Shown one piece after another: positions 53,128 through 61,339 of a DNA stretch of 64,000 nt. The DNA lies in assembly GCF_000336615.1 (NCBI RefSeq), contig NZ_AOLW01000008.1, forward strand, positions 1 to 64,000. The letters run 5' to 3'. Within the stretch, counting starts at the first letter, position 1; every line of letters starts with the position of its first letter. The DNA comes from Haloarcula amylolytica JCM 13557. Lineage in GTDB: Archaea; Halobacteriota; Halobacteria; Halobacteriales; Haloarculaceae. Position numbers and translations under genes: made by a program. The notes below the pieces were generated by a model. That model was not told where the DNA came from. It was given only the letters and a program-made list of their open reading frames with translations, and made no database searches.

Positions 53128-53937
53128 CTACACACGCCGGTAGATGCGGTGGCGTTTGTCGACCGCTTCGAAGGAGTCCCGACACTCCGCGGGCAGCGTC
53201 TCGGTCATGCCGATCATGAGGTAGCCGCCCTCGCGGAGCGATCCGCGGATCGTCTCGAAGATGGGGACCTTGAACTCCGAATCGATGTAGATGAGGAGGT
53301 TTCGGCAGAACACCAGATCGAAATCGCGTTTGGGGTCCCCTCGGATGAGGTCGTGTTGCTCGAACGTGACCATCTCCTTGACCCGGTCCCGAACCTCAAA
53401 CGTGTTGCCGTCCTGCTCGATGTACTTCGTGTAATCGTCCAGCGGCTCCAACTCGTCGGCGATGTCGGTCGTCTGGGAGGTCGCGTAGGTGCCCTTTCGG
53501 GCCTCTTCGAGGATGTCGGCGTTGATGTCCGTCGCCGTGATCTCGACTCGGCGGGCGTCGACCTTGGGGTCGTCGAGCGCCAGCATCGCCGCCGAATACG
53601 GCTCGCGGCCGTCGGCACTCGGGGCCGACCAGAGCCGGACGGTGCGGTTGTTCTCCGTGAGTTCTCGGAGGACCGGCCGCAGTCGTTCCCACGCGTCCGG
53701 GTTCCGGAAGAAGCCGGTGACGTTGATCGACAGCGAATCGAGCAGTTCCTCGCGCTCGCCGTCGTCGCGCTCCAGCAGTCGCTGGTAGGACTGGTAGTCC
53801 TCGGTGTCGGTCCGGCGCATCCGCGCGGTGATGCGGCGGTCGAGATACGAGTCGTTGTAAAAGCCCGACTCGAAGTCCATCTCCTCGCCGATGAACTCCA
53901 CGAGGTCCTCGAAGGTGCGCTCGCTACCTTTGTTCAT
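53128..53937 (-). CDS. cheR: Chemotaxis receptor methyltransferase CheR
   Basis: 269 residues. It methylates receptor glutamates with SAM. N-terminal helical domain (DLVEFIGEEMDFESGFYNDS; RITARMRRT), then the SAM domain with RLWSAPSADGREPYSAAMLA (motif I; canonical is SAGCSTGEEPYS, so this one is altered), DINADILEEARKGTY, FDLVFCRNLLIYI and GGYLMIGMTETLP. It overlaps the cheA stop by 4 nt. Confidence 0.93.
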   Translation of the reverse strand: MNKGSERTFEDLVEFIGEEMDFESGFYNDSYLDRRITARMRRTDTEDYQSYQRLLERDDGEREELLDSLSINVTGFFRNPDAWERLRPVLRELTENNRTVRLWSAPSADGREPYSAAMLALDDPKVDARRVEITATDINADILEEARKGTYATSQTTDIADELEPLDDYTKYIEQDGNTFEVRDRVKEMVTFEQHDLIRGDPKRDFDLVFCRNLLIYIDSEFKVPIFETIRGSLREGGYLMIGMTETLPAECRDSFEAVDKRHRIYRRV

Positions 53938-55925
53938 AGGGTCACCACGTCGAGGATGTGGACGATGTTCCCGTCGCCGAGGACGGCCGTGCCCGAGAGG
54001 CCGGGCGTTCCCGAGAGGATACCCTCCAGGGGCTTGACGACGACCTCCTCCTGGCTGTTGACCGAGTCACAGTGGAGCGCGACCTGGCGCTCGGATTCGC
54101 GGATGCGGACGAGCATCCCGTCGCCGTTTGCCGTCTCGCCCTCGATGTCGAAGGTGTCGTCGAGGTGGATGACCGGGTAGATCTCGTCGTTGTGCTTGAT
54201 GACTTCCTGACCGTTGACCTGCTTCGCCTCCTCTGTTCCGGTAATCTCGTCGACGTTCTTGATCGGGACGCCGTACTCCTCGCCGCCGACCTTGACGAAC
54301 AGCACTTTGACGATAGCCATCGTCACCGGCAGGCGCAGCGAGACCGTCGTTCCCTCGCCCGGTTCGGAGTCGACGCTGACCGACCCGTCGAGCTGAGAGA
54401 CTGTGTCGTGGACGACGTCCATGCCGACGCCGCGCCCGCTGGTGTCAGTCACTTCGTCGGCCGTCGAGAAGCCGGGATGGAACACGAGGTCGTACACCGC
54501 GGAGTCGTCCATCGCGTCCAGTTCCTCGGGCGAGCGGACGCCCTTTTCGACGGCCTTCTCCCTGATTCCACTCACGTCGAGCCCGGCCCCGTCGTCTTCG
54601 ACTTCGATGATGACGTGGTCGCGCTCGCGGGAGGCCCGGAGCGTGATGTGGCCAGTCGGGTCCTTGCCTGCCTGTTCTCGCTCCTCGGGCGACTCGATGC
54701 CGTGGTCGACGGCGTTCCGGAGGATGTGCATCAGCGGGTCCGAGATCTCGGTGAGGATGGTCCGGTCGAGTTCGATGTCCTCGCCCTCGATCTCGAACTC
54801 GATGTCCTTGTCGAGTTCGCGCGCGAGGTCCCGGACGAGCCGCGGGAACTTCCCGACGACCTTCTTCAGCGGGATGAGCCGCATATCCATCACCGTGTTC
54901 TGGAGGTTCGCCGTGATCTTGTCCAGTTCGTTCAGCGTCTCGCCGGTGGAGTCGAGGTCGTCTTTCTCGACACCACGCCGGAGCTTGATTCGGCTCGTGA
55001 CCAGTTGCTCGACGAGCCCGTGGAGGTCGTCGAGCTGGTCCACGTCGACGCGGACGGACTTGATCTCGTCGACGCTGTGTTCCTCTTCGGCACCCGGGTT
55101 CGGGTCCGAGCCTGCGTTCGAACCCGTGTCAGTACTCTCGATAGCATCGGAGCCGGTGTCTGCGTCGCTCACCAGTTCGTCGGTCACGTCGGTCACGTCG
55201 AAGCTGTCGACCTTGCCGGTCGTCCCCAGTTCGGCGTCGACGGTCGCCGCGTCGGGGCCGTCGAGATACAGGACGAACGTGTCCTCGAACTCGCCGTCCT
55301 CGATATCGGCACGGCTCGGACTCGAATCGAGAATGTCGAACCGCCCCTCGATAGACTCGACGGCCAGCATCGAGTCGACGCCGAGCATGTCCGACTCCCC
55401 GACGCTGATCTCGGCCTGCAGGACTCGCTCGTTGACAGCGTCGGCGTCGATGTCGGCATCGCTGACGCTGGCATCCGTGGAGAGCGACTCGTCGCTGTCC
55501 GAGGAGTCGCCGTCGTCCGCCGTTTCGGTGTCGCCCGCGGCGGCGGCCCCTTCTTCGAGGACGGCGCGGAGCTCTTCGACCATCTCGTCGGTCTCCGTCC
55601 CCGATTCGCCGTGCTCTTCGATCTCCCCGACGATGACCTCGATCTTGTCGACGCCGGCGAAGACGAGATCCATCAGGTCCGGCGTGACCTCCATCTCGCC
55701 CTGGCGCATCTCGTCGAGCAGGTCCTCCATCGCGTGCGCGAGGTTCGCTGCGTTGTCGAAACCCATCGCTCCGAAGTTCCCCTTCAGCGTGTGGGCTGTC
55801 CGGAAGATCGAATCCATCGCCTCCGTGTTGGAGGGGTCGGACTCGAGTTCGAGCAGCGAGTTGTTGAGTTCGGTAATCGCTTCTTCACTTTCACGGATGA
55901 ATGCGTCTAAATACTGGTCGTCCAT
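53934..55925 (-). CDS. cheA: Chemotaxis histidine kinase CheA
   Basis: 663 residues with domains P1-P5. P1 (about 1-105) holds phosphorylation site His45 in FRTAHTLKGNFGAMGF. A P2-like region (about 170-240) follows. Asp/Ser-rich linkers flank it. P3 is the dimerisation helix pair (VEQLVTSRIKLRR). P4 is the ATPase with HILRNAVDHGIESPEER, VEDDGAGLDV and TSGRGVGMDVV. P5 (about 545-663) is the CheW-like domain. It lies 2 bp after cheB. Confidence 0.95.
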   Translation of the reverse strand: MDDQYLDAFIRESEEAITELNNSLLELESDPSNTEAMDSIFRTAHTLKGNFGAMGFDNAANLAHAMEDLLDEMRQGEMEVTPDLMDLVFAGVDKIEVIVGEIEEHGESGTETDEMVEELRAVLEEGAAAAGDTETADDGDSSDSDESLSTDASVSDADIDADAVNERVLQAEISVGESDMLGVDSMLAVESIEGRFDILDSSPSRADIEDGEFEDTFVLYLDGPDAATVDAELGTTGKVDSFDVTDVTDELVSDADTGSDAIESTDTGSNAGSDPNPGAEEEHSVDEIKSVRVDVDQLDDLHGLVEQLVTSRIKLRRGVEKDDLDSTGETLNELDKITANLQNTVMDMRLIPLKKVVGKFPRLVRDLARELDKDIEFEIEGEDIELDRTILTEISDPLMHILRNAVDHGIESPEEREQAGKDPTGHITLRASRERDHVIIEVEDDGAGLDVSGIREKAVEKGVRSPEELDAMDDSAVYDLVFHPGFSTADEVTDTSGRGVGMDVVHDTVSQLDGSVSVDSEPGEGTTVSLRLPVTMAIVKVLFVKVGGEEYGVPIKNVDEITGTEEAKQVNGQEVIKHNDEIYPVIHLDDTFDIEGETANGDGMLVRIRESERQVALHCDSVNSQEEVVVKPLEGILSGTPGLSGTAVLGDGNIVHILDVVTL

Positions 55926-55927
55926 TG

Positions 55928-57037
55928 TCAGGTCACCTCAGTGGTAATCGTGTCGATAATGCCGTCCGCAATGTCGTCGATAGGCAAGACAGTGTCCACA
56001 CAGCCCGTCTCGGCGGCGCGCTTTGGCATGCCGTACACCGCGGACGTGGCCTCGTCCTGTGCGATGGTCTTGCCACCGGCCTGCTTGATCCGCCGAATCC
56101 CGTCCGCGCCGTCCTCGCCCATCCCGGTGAGGATGAGGCCGACGAGCGGGTCGTCGATCGTCTCCGCGGCCGTCCGCATCGTCACGTCGACTGCCGGACG
56201 GACGCTGTTGACCGGTTCGTCCTGTGTCAGCTTCGTCCGCAGTCGGCCGTTCCGGTAGTTCTTGACCTCCATGTGCCGGTCGCCGGCAGCGACGAGTCCC
56301 TCGCCGCCGCCGATGCGCGCCCCGTCTGTGGCCTCCCGGACCTCGTAATCACTTCGCGTGTTGATCCGCTCGGCGAACCGGCCGGTGAACCCCTCCGGCA
56401 TATGCTGGATAATGAGCACCCGGAGGTCGGCCTCGATGGGGAGGTTTTCCATTACCTGTTCCACCATCTTCGGGCCGCCGGTCGAAGAGCCGATGACGAG
56501 CGTCGGGTTCGCAACGTAGGTCGTCTGACTCGACGAGCCTCCGGTTGCCCTCCGGTCAGTGGCTGAACTGCCAGCCGTCGGTGAGCCCGCTCCGCTGTCG
56601 CTGGTTGTCCCGCCGTGGCTGTGTGTCGCGCCAACATCGACCGCCGCGACGGAGCTGACCATCTCGACCAGCTGGTCTTTCAGGCGTGACATCTCCATCG
56701 ACACCTCGCCACCGGGCTTGGTGAAGAAGTCGACCGCGCCCTTATCGAGGGCCTCGAACGTCACGTCGGCGTTTTCGTCGGTGTGGGCCGACAGCATCAA
56801 CACCGGTGTCGGAGACTCCGCCATGATGCGCTCCGTCGCCTCGATGCCGTTCATTACCGGCATCTCGACGTCCATCGTCACGACGTCCGGTTTGTGTTCG
56901 ATAACGGCCGACACTGCCTCCTCGCCATCACGCGCCTGCGCGACGACATCGATACCGCCATCGCTGAGGATATCAGAGATGACACTCCGCATGAAGTGAG
57001 AGTCGTCTGCGACCACGGCGCGGACACCATCTGCCAT
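55928..57037 (-). CDS. cheB: Chemotaxis methylesterase/response regulator CheB
   Basis: 369 residues. Receiver domain with AVVADDSHFMRSVI and phosphorylation site Asp56 in VVTMDVEMPVMNG. A Ser/Thr/Gly linker (about 145-185) follows. The methylesterase domain has the catalytic serine in IGSSTGGPKMVEQ, histidine in IIQHMPEGFTGRF and aspartate in LTGMGEDGADGI. It removes methyl groups from receptors when phosphorylated by CheA. First gene of the che operon; a TATA-like box (GTATTTATTT on the minus strand, about 57117-57126) implies a leader of about 50 nt. Confidence 0.95.
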   Translation of the reverse strand: MADGVRAVVADDSHFMRSVISDILSDGGIDVVAQARDGEEAVSAVIEHKPDVVTMDVEMPVMNGIEATERIMAESPTPVLMLSAHTDENADVTFEALDKGAVDFFTKPGGEVSMEMSRLKDQLVEMVSSVAAVDVGATHSHGGTTSDSGAGSPTAGSSATDRRATGGSSSQTTYVANPTLVIGSSTGGPKMVEQVMENLPIEADLRVLIIQHMPEGFTGRFAERINTRSDYEVREATDGARIGGGEGLVAAGDRHMEVKNYRNGRLRTKLTQDEPVNSVRPAVDVTMRTAAETIDDPLVGLILTGMGEDGADGIRRIKQAGGKTIAQDEATSAVYGMPKRAAETGCVDTVLPIDDIADGIIDTITTEVT

Positions 57038-57207
57038 ATCACCAACGCTCCCGTCGGACAGGAGACATCGGCGAACGAGACATCCTCATACCTACTTCCA
57101 AATCCCGTCCGGCCCCGAAATAAATACTCCGCCCACGTAATCAAAGTTGATAGCCCAGCAGGCACCTTTATGCGCCCCTGTCCGCGACAGTTTGGATAAG
57201 AACCGCA

Positions 57208-57642
57208 ATGGCAGCACAGTCAGCCACCACCGGCCAGGTACTCGAGTTCCAGCTCGGCTCGGAAACGTACTGCGTGAGTATCGACTACGTGACTGAGATC
57301 GTCGATATCGGCGAACTCACGTCCGTCCCGAACGCCCCGCCGCACGTCCGTGGCGTCATGGACCTTCGCGGGCGCACGACATCGATCGTCGACCCCAAGG
57401 TCGTCTTCGGTATCGAGGACGAGGGCGAAGAGAAGCGCATCATCGTCTTCGACCCGGAGATCGTCGAGGAACAGGGCGCGGCCGGCTGGCTCGTCGACGA
57501 GGTGTATCAGGTAGTCCAGATCACGCCGGAGCAGGTCGACCGGTCCCCCGCGAACGACGCCGGCTCAATCCGGGGCGTGATCAAGCGAGATGACAGTTTT
57601 GTTATCTGGGTGGACCCCGCCATCGTCCACGCTGGTGACTGA
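57208..57642 (+). CDS. cheW: Chemotaxis coupling protein CheW
   Basis: 144 residues of the CheW/SH3-like fold: VLEFQLGSETYCVSIDYVTE at the start, then SVPNAPPHVRGVMDLRGRTT (the NAPPHVRGVMNLRG hallmark) and GWLVDEVYQVVQITPEQVD. It links receptors to CheA. It is divergent from cheB; a TATA-like CCTTTATG lies at about 57164-57171. Confidence 0.94.
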   Translation: MAAQSATTGQVLEFQLGSETYCVSIDYVTEIVDIGELTSVPNAPPHVRGVMDLRGRTTSIVDPKVVFGIEDEGEEKRIIVFDPEIVEEQGAAGWLVDEVYQVVQITPEQVDRSPANDAGSIRGVIKRDDSFVIWVDPAIVHAGD

Positions 57643-57730
57643 TTCCGGTTTGTTTAGCGACACACCAGCAAGACTTTTTAACATTCCCGACAGAGAAGTA
57701 TCCAATCAACTTTCAGTTCCTTCCGAAACT

Positions 57731-58456
57731 ATGATTGAGCAAACCAAAACGGGGATCGAGGGCCTCGACGACATTCTGAACGGTGGCATTGTGAAGAACT
57801 CGACGACACTGGTGAGCGGCAACCCCGGGGCCGGGAAATCGATCCTCTGTCTCCAGTACATCTACAACGGCGTCGAAAAATACGACGAGAAGGGCATCTA
57901 CCTCTCTTTCGAGGAGGACGAGTCAGACCTCCGGGAGGCCGCCGAATCTCTCGGCTTCGACAACTGGCAGGACCACGTCGAAAACGGCGACATCAAGGTG
58001 TACGACAAGCAGGTGCTCCTGCGCGAGAACGACTTCACCTCCTCGCTGGATATTCTGCTGGAGGAACTCGAAGACGGTGACTACGACCGACTGGTGCTTG
58101 ACTCGCTTGCCATGTTCGAACTGTTCTTCGAAAACGAGAAGGAGAAGCGGACGTATCTCCTGAAGTTCACCGATATCCTCAGCGACAGCGGTCTCACGAC
58201 GCTGATGACCAACGAACAGGGGGCCGTCTTCCCGGACACCGAGATCGGGCTGGAGAACTATCTGACCGACGGCAACATCTACCTTATCCAGACGCCGACT
58301 GATACCGGTGTGAACAGATACGTCTGGGTCGCCAAGATGCGAAAGCAGAACATCGAGACGGACATCTATCCGATGGAGATCGACCGCGGCGGTATCGATG
58401 TCCACCAGAACGCCAGCGCCTTCTCGATGATGAGCGAGGAAGAATCACCAATTTAG
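57731..58456 (+). CDS. KaiC-like RecA-superfamily ATPase
   Basis: 241 residues, a single KaiC domain. Walker A is SGNPGAGKSILCLQYIYNG (about residues 29-47), preceded by the KaiC start TGIEGLDDILNGGI. The catalytic glutamates lie in IYLSFEEDESDLREAAESLG and Walker B in YDRLVLDSLAMFELFF. One-domain KaiC-like proteins (Cir proteins) occur in haloarchaea and some affect motility. Its place between cheW and archaellin genes supports a motility link. The frame is open from 57590, but the start at 57731 gives the family N-terminus. It is not ArlH by eye, which has shorter motifs and sits with arlI/J. Confidence 0.85.
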   Translation: MIEQTKTGIEGLDDILNGGIVKNSTTLVSGNPGAGKSILCLQYIYNGVEKYDEKGIYLSFEEDESDLREAAESLGFDNWQDHVENGDIKVYDKQVLLRENDFTSSLDILLEELEDGDYDRLVLDSLAMFELFFENEKEKRTYLLKFTDILSDSGLTTLMTNEQGAVFPDTEIGLENYLTDGNIYLIQTPTDTGVNRYVWVAKMRKQNIETDIYPMEIDRGGIDVHQNASAFSMMSEEESPI

Positions 58457-58576
58457 CGATACAATAAAGCCATTATTACTCGGTAGAACGACGGATACAG
58501 CGGCACAGGCCGCTGTTTTCGTACGAGCGTCCTGTAGTGCGTGTTTGTCTCCTTTCAGTCGATATCACAGGCGATA

Positions 58577-58586
58577 GCTTTATTAT
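58577..58586 (+). promoter_or_regulatory. TATA-like box of HTH module copy 2
   Basis: GCTTTATTAT, centred 30 bp before the ATG at 58612. It decides the ATG over the in-frame TTG at 58603. Confidence 0.45.
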
Positions 58587-58611
58587 CGACTGAATTTATG
58601 ATTTGATAACG

Positions 58612-58947
58612 ATGGATTCAGGGGAGATTCTTCAGACGCTTGGCAATAAATACAGTGCCGAAATCCTCGACGCGACGGACGAACCGGTCTCCGCACAGGA
58701 ACTCAGCGACGAACTCGGAATCCCCATCGCGACGTGTTACCGACGCATCGACGAACTGACCGAACACGACCTCCTGGAACTACACGACAACATCCTCTCT
58801 GACGACCGCCGACGTATCAAGGTGTATCGGCGGAACGTGGACGAGGTCCGGGTCGATTTCGACGACGAACTGACTGTCCACATCGAAGAGCGGTCGGAAG
58901 TCACTAACAAACTCGACGAGGCGTGGCGGACTCTATCTGAGCGGTAG
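58612..58947 (+). CDS. ArsR-like winged-helix regulator (module copy 2)
   Basis: 111 residues. Winged helix: GEILQTLGNKYSAEILDATD, then SAQELSDELGIPIATCYRRIDELTEHDL; C-terminal beta part RRIKVYRRNVDEVRVDFDDE. It is a clear paralogue of the protein at 4586-4936, matching in the EIL-T-G, SA-EL, YRRI-L-E/D-H/Y-DL and KVY positions. The gene after it encodes the matching small membrane protein. It lies between a KaiC-like gene and the archaellins, so it may regulate motility; the target is unknown. Confidence 0.8.
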   Translation: MDSGEILQTLGNKYSAEILDATDEPVSAQELSDELGIPIATCYRRIDELTEHDLLELHDNILSDDRRRIKVYRRNVDEVRVDFDDELTVHIEERSEVTNKLDEAWRTLSER

Positions 58948-58992
58948 AACGCCTCTTCTCGGCGTTATCACGAAAGATATTTTCGAGCGTGG

Positions 58993-59002
58993 ATTTAATA
59001 AC
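58993..59002 (+). promoter_or_regulatory. TATA-like box of the second small membrane protein
   Basis: ATTTAATAAC, centred 27 bp before the GTG at 59025. This suggests that in copy 2 the membrane protein has its own leaderless promoter, unlike copy 1. Confidence 0.45.
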
Positions 59003-59024
59003 GGGTTCGCTGTAGCCCTGTACA

Positions 59025-59306
59025 GTGCTGATGATAGAACTTCTCTATGCCATATCGACGCTGGTGTTCGTCGTGGCCGGACTGACAATGGTTGGGATGG
59101 CCATGCGGGCGTACGTCCAAACATCCCGGCAGGCGATGCTTCACCTCTCGGTGGGATTTTCGCTTGCAATCGCGGGCGCGGCCGCGACGATGATTAGCGC
59201 GTTCATCAACGACTTCGAGGGCGTACGGTCGTTGTTGCTAGTCAACAGTGGGTTGACGACGTTCGGCTATCTGTTCGTGATGTACAGTCTCGTCACGTAC
59301 GAGTGA
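59025..59306 (+). CDS. Small 3-TM membrane protein (module copy 2, DUF7521-like)
   Basis: 93 residues from the GTG (91 from the ATG at 59031). Three TM segments: about residues 6-28, 40-61 and 70-90. It aligns by eye with the 99-residue protein at 4965-5264 (GLT after TM1 start, AY then R/S loop, VGF, final MY-SL-TY). It follows its HTH gene by 77 bp. Possible signal input for the regulator; inferred only from the repeated pairing. Confidence 0.72.
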   Translation: MLMIELLYAISTLVFVVAGLTMVGMAMRAYVQTSRQAMLHLSVGFSLAIAGAAATMISAFINDFEGVRSLLLVNSGLTTFGYLFVMYSLVTYE

Positions 59307-59610
59307 GTGTGTTTCTCGACTGCATCAGCTGACCACCCTGCCCGTGAGCGGATTTCTCTGTCGACTCCGGTTTCAACGTCTATTTTCGTATAGACCGCAC
59401 CAGCTTGCACGCAACACGATACCTCTCGACCACACACAAGACAACCAGCTATTTCCATCGCTGATACCAACCTATAGAAGCAATTAAATCTGATTCTTAG
59501 AGGCGACGTAGCTCAGTTATCTTCTTCAGACCTAACTATAGGTGTTCTTCTATCGAAACACCTCTTCAGCCCCTCAGAGACTTATTATCAAGTAATATAA
59601 TTCGGGGGGA
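59307..59610 (+). other. Gene-free region upstream of the first archaellin
   Basis: About 300 bp, AT-richer than the genes around it. It contains a hairpin AGGTGTT (59540-59546) / AACACCT (59557-59563) with a 10-base loop and several A/T runs before the archaellin promoter. No ORF or RNA gene was recognised. It may hold control sites for the archaellin operon. Confidence 0.4.
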
Positions 59611-59667
59611 GGTATTATTACTGACGAAAAGAACGGTTGCATAGGGTCAGACAGACCCGGATTAACA
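59611..59667 (+). promoter_or_regulatory. Archaellin 1 promoter and leader with hairpin
   Basis: TATA-like GGTATTATTA at 59611-59620 predicts a start near 59642. The leader then begins with a perfect hairpin GGGTC-AGACA-GACCC (59644-59658) and ends GGATTAACA before the ATG. The same box and leader recur before the second archaellin, so the element is conserved and probably functional. Confidence 0.65.
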
Positions 59668-60291
59668 ATGCTAACGGAACTAACGAACGACGACGACCGC
59701 GGGCAGGTCGGTATCGGTACCCTGATCGTGTTCATCGCGATGGTGCTGGTGGCGGCAATCGCTGCGGGCGTCCTGATCAACACGGCCGGCTTCCTCCAGA
59801 GCAGCGCCGAGGAAACCGGACAACAGAGCAGTGACCAAGTGACGAACCGACTGCAGCTCGTCAACGCCGTCGGTGAAGACATTCAATCATCCAGTAGTAC
59901 AATCGACACGGTCAAGCTGACCGTGAAGAAGGCACCCGGTGCAGGTAACATCGATCTCGGCAGTACGATCGCCCAGTGGGTCGACTCCAGTGGCACGTAC
60001 GACCTCACCTACGAAGGGACCTACGACGGTAACCCGGGCGCGAGCGAGTTCTCCGTCGCTGACGTCCAGGACGATGACGGCTCGATTTCGGGAAGCCAGG
60101 TCCTGAACGACCCGTCTGACCGCGCGACGATCATCTTCAGCGCCGAAGAGATCCGCGGTGGCGCTGCCGATGACGGCCTCGGAGAGGGTGAGACGGCGAC
60201 GGTTCGCCTGAACACCCAGTCCGGCGGCACGACGACTGCTCGGTTGGTCGTCCCGGAGACTCTGTCTGGTAATTCCGCAGTCAGCCTCTAA
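59668..60291 (+). CDS. arlA: Archaellin (archaellum filament subunit) 1
   Basis: 207 residues. Class III signal peptide: charged [12 protein letters not shown], processed near the Arg-Gly by the prepilin peptidase, then the filament core helix [20 protein letters not shown]. The outer domain (about 75-207) is beta-rich and variable. No N-X-S/T sequon occurs in the protein. Its first 215 bp are nearly identical to those of the next archaellin. It builds the rotating archaellum driven by the Che system encoded nearby. Confidence 0.95.
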   Translation: MLTELTNDDDRGQVGIGTLIVFIAMVLVAAIAAGVLINTAGFLQSSAEETGQQSSDQVTNRLQLVNAVGEDIQSSSSTIDTVKLTVKKAPGAGNIDLGSTIAQWVDSSGTYDLTYEGTYDGNPGASEFSVADVQDDDGSISGSQVLNDPSDRATIIFSAEEIRGGAADDGLGEGETATVRLNTQSGGTTTARLVVPETLSGNSAVSL

Positions 60292-60566
60292 GGCGTCATA
60301 TCTTTCAGTTTCAATTGCTGATATACTCGTAGCTTATTTCTGCCTTCTGCGTGCTTTCCACCGGTTAGCTTGCGGCACACTACTGGCTCCGACACGTAAC
60401 GGTCATTTAGGAGTCCTCACACGGCCAGACGTTTTTGTTGACTACTGCTCTCAGAGATAGAATTCAGCGCTCCGTCTATTCTCGGACAAATATCTGTTTT
60501 GGCCGCTGAGACTGTTGCTTACGACGATCAGTGACTTGGTTATCAAGACGTATAATTTGAGAGGAG
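60292..60566 (+). other. Spacer between the two archaellin genes
   Basis: About 275 bp with no ORF. T-rich patches just after the stop (60300-60350) may act as a terminator. The 3' part leads into the second archaellin promoter. Its length argues for two separate transcription units rather than one operon. Confidence 0.4.
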
Positions 60567-60622
60567 GTATTATTACCCATGAAAAGAGTCAACAGATAGG
60601 GTCAGACAGACCCGGATTAACA
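60567..60622 (+). promoter_or_regulatory. Archaellin 2 promoter and leader with hairpin
   Basis: TATA-like GTATTATTA at 60567-60575. The last 25 bases before the ATG, with the hairpin GGGTC-AGACA-GACCC at 60599-60613, equal those of archaellin 1. The part between box and hairpin differs (CCATGAAAAGAGTCAACAG versus CTGACGAAAAGAACGGTTGC). Confidence 0.65.
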
Positions 60623-61249
60623 ATGCTAACGGAACTAACGAACGACGACGACCGCGGGCAGGTCGGTATCGGCACCCTGATCGTGTTCATCGCGATGGTG
60701 CTGGTGGCGGCAATCGCTGCGGGCGTCCTGATCAACACGGCCGGCTTCCTCCAGAGCAGCGCCGAGGAAACCGGACAACAGAGCAGTGACCAAGTGACGA
60801 ACCGACTGCAGCTCGTCAACGCCGTCGGTGAAGACATCGATTCTTCAAGCAACACGATCGACACGGTCAAGCTGACCGTGAAGAAGGCACCCGGTGCGGG
60901 GAACATCGACATCGGTAGTACGATCGCCCAGTGGGTCGACACTACTGGCTCGTACGACCTCACCTCGTCTGGCTACAGTGACACCCCGGACCCCGACGGG
61001 TCCTCCTTCGCTGTCGCCGATGTTCAGGACGACGACGACTCGATTTCAGGGAGCCAGGTCCTGAACGATCCGTCTGACCGCGCGACGATCGTCTTCAGTG
61101 CCGAGCTGATCCGCGGAAGCGGCACCGGTGACGGCCTCGGTGAGGGTGAGACGGCGACGGTTCGCCTGAACACCCAGTCCGGTGGCACGACGACCGCTCG
61201 GCTGGTCGTCCCGGAGACTCTGTCTGGTAACTCCGCAGTCAGCCTCTAA
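60623..61249 (+). CDS. arlA: Archaellin (archaellum filament subunit) 2
   Basis: 208 residues. Same signal and core helix as archaellin 1, and the same C-terminal block ending SGNSAVSL. The proteins differ mainly at about residues 74-82 and 98-135 ([20 protein letters not shown] here). No N-X-S/T sequon is present. The start at 60623 is chosen because it gives the class III signal; the frame open from 60515 adds nothing family-like. Two archaellins allow mixed or alternative filaments. Confidence 0.95.
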   Translation: MLTELTNDDDRGQVGIGTLIVFIAMVLVAAIAAGVLINTAGFLQSSAEETGQQSSDQVTNRLQLVNAVGEDIDSSSNTIDTVKLTVKKAPGAGNIDIGSTIAQWVDTTGSYDLTSSGYSDTPDPDGSSFAVADVQDDDDSISGSQVLNDPSDRATIVFSAELIRGSGTGDGLGEGETATVRLNTQSGGTTTARLVVPETLSGNSAVSL

Positions 61250-61308
61250 ATTCGGTTATCTTTTCGGTTCGACGTAGTTCTCTTTTCGTCCACCCTGACC
61301 AGCGACGG

Positions 61309-61318
61309 AGTTATACGA
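61309..61318 (+). promoter_or_regulatory. TATA-like box of the DUF7500-like gene
   Basis: AGTTATACGA, centred 26 bp before the ATG at 61340. Confidence 0.45.
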
Positions 61319-61339
61319 TAGCCTCACACACTAGTACCT

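Noticed and set aside
53958..55910. 650-codon plus-strand open frame opposite cheA, plus a second overlapping frame at 54403-55947
   Set aside because: These are shadows caused by the GC-rich codon use of cheA, whose domains and motifs are unambiguous; the antisense products have no domain character.
57590..57730. Upstream extension of the KaiC-like frame overlapping cheW
   Set aside because: The extra residues are not family-like; the KaiC start TGIEGLDDIL follows directly from the ATG at 57731.
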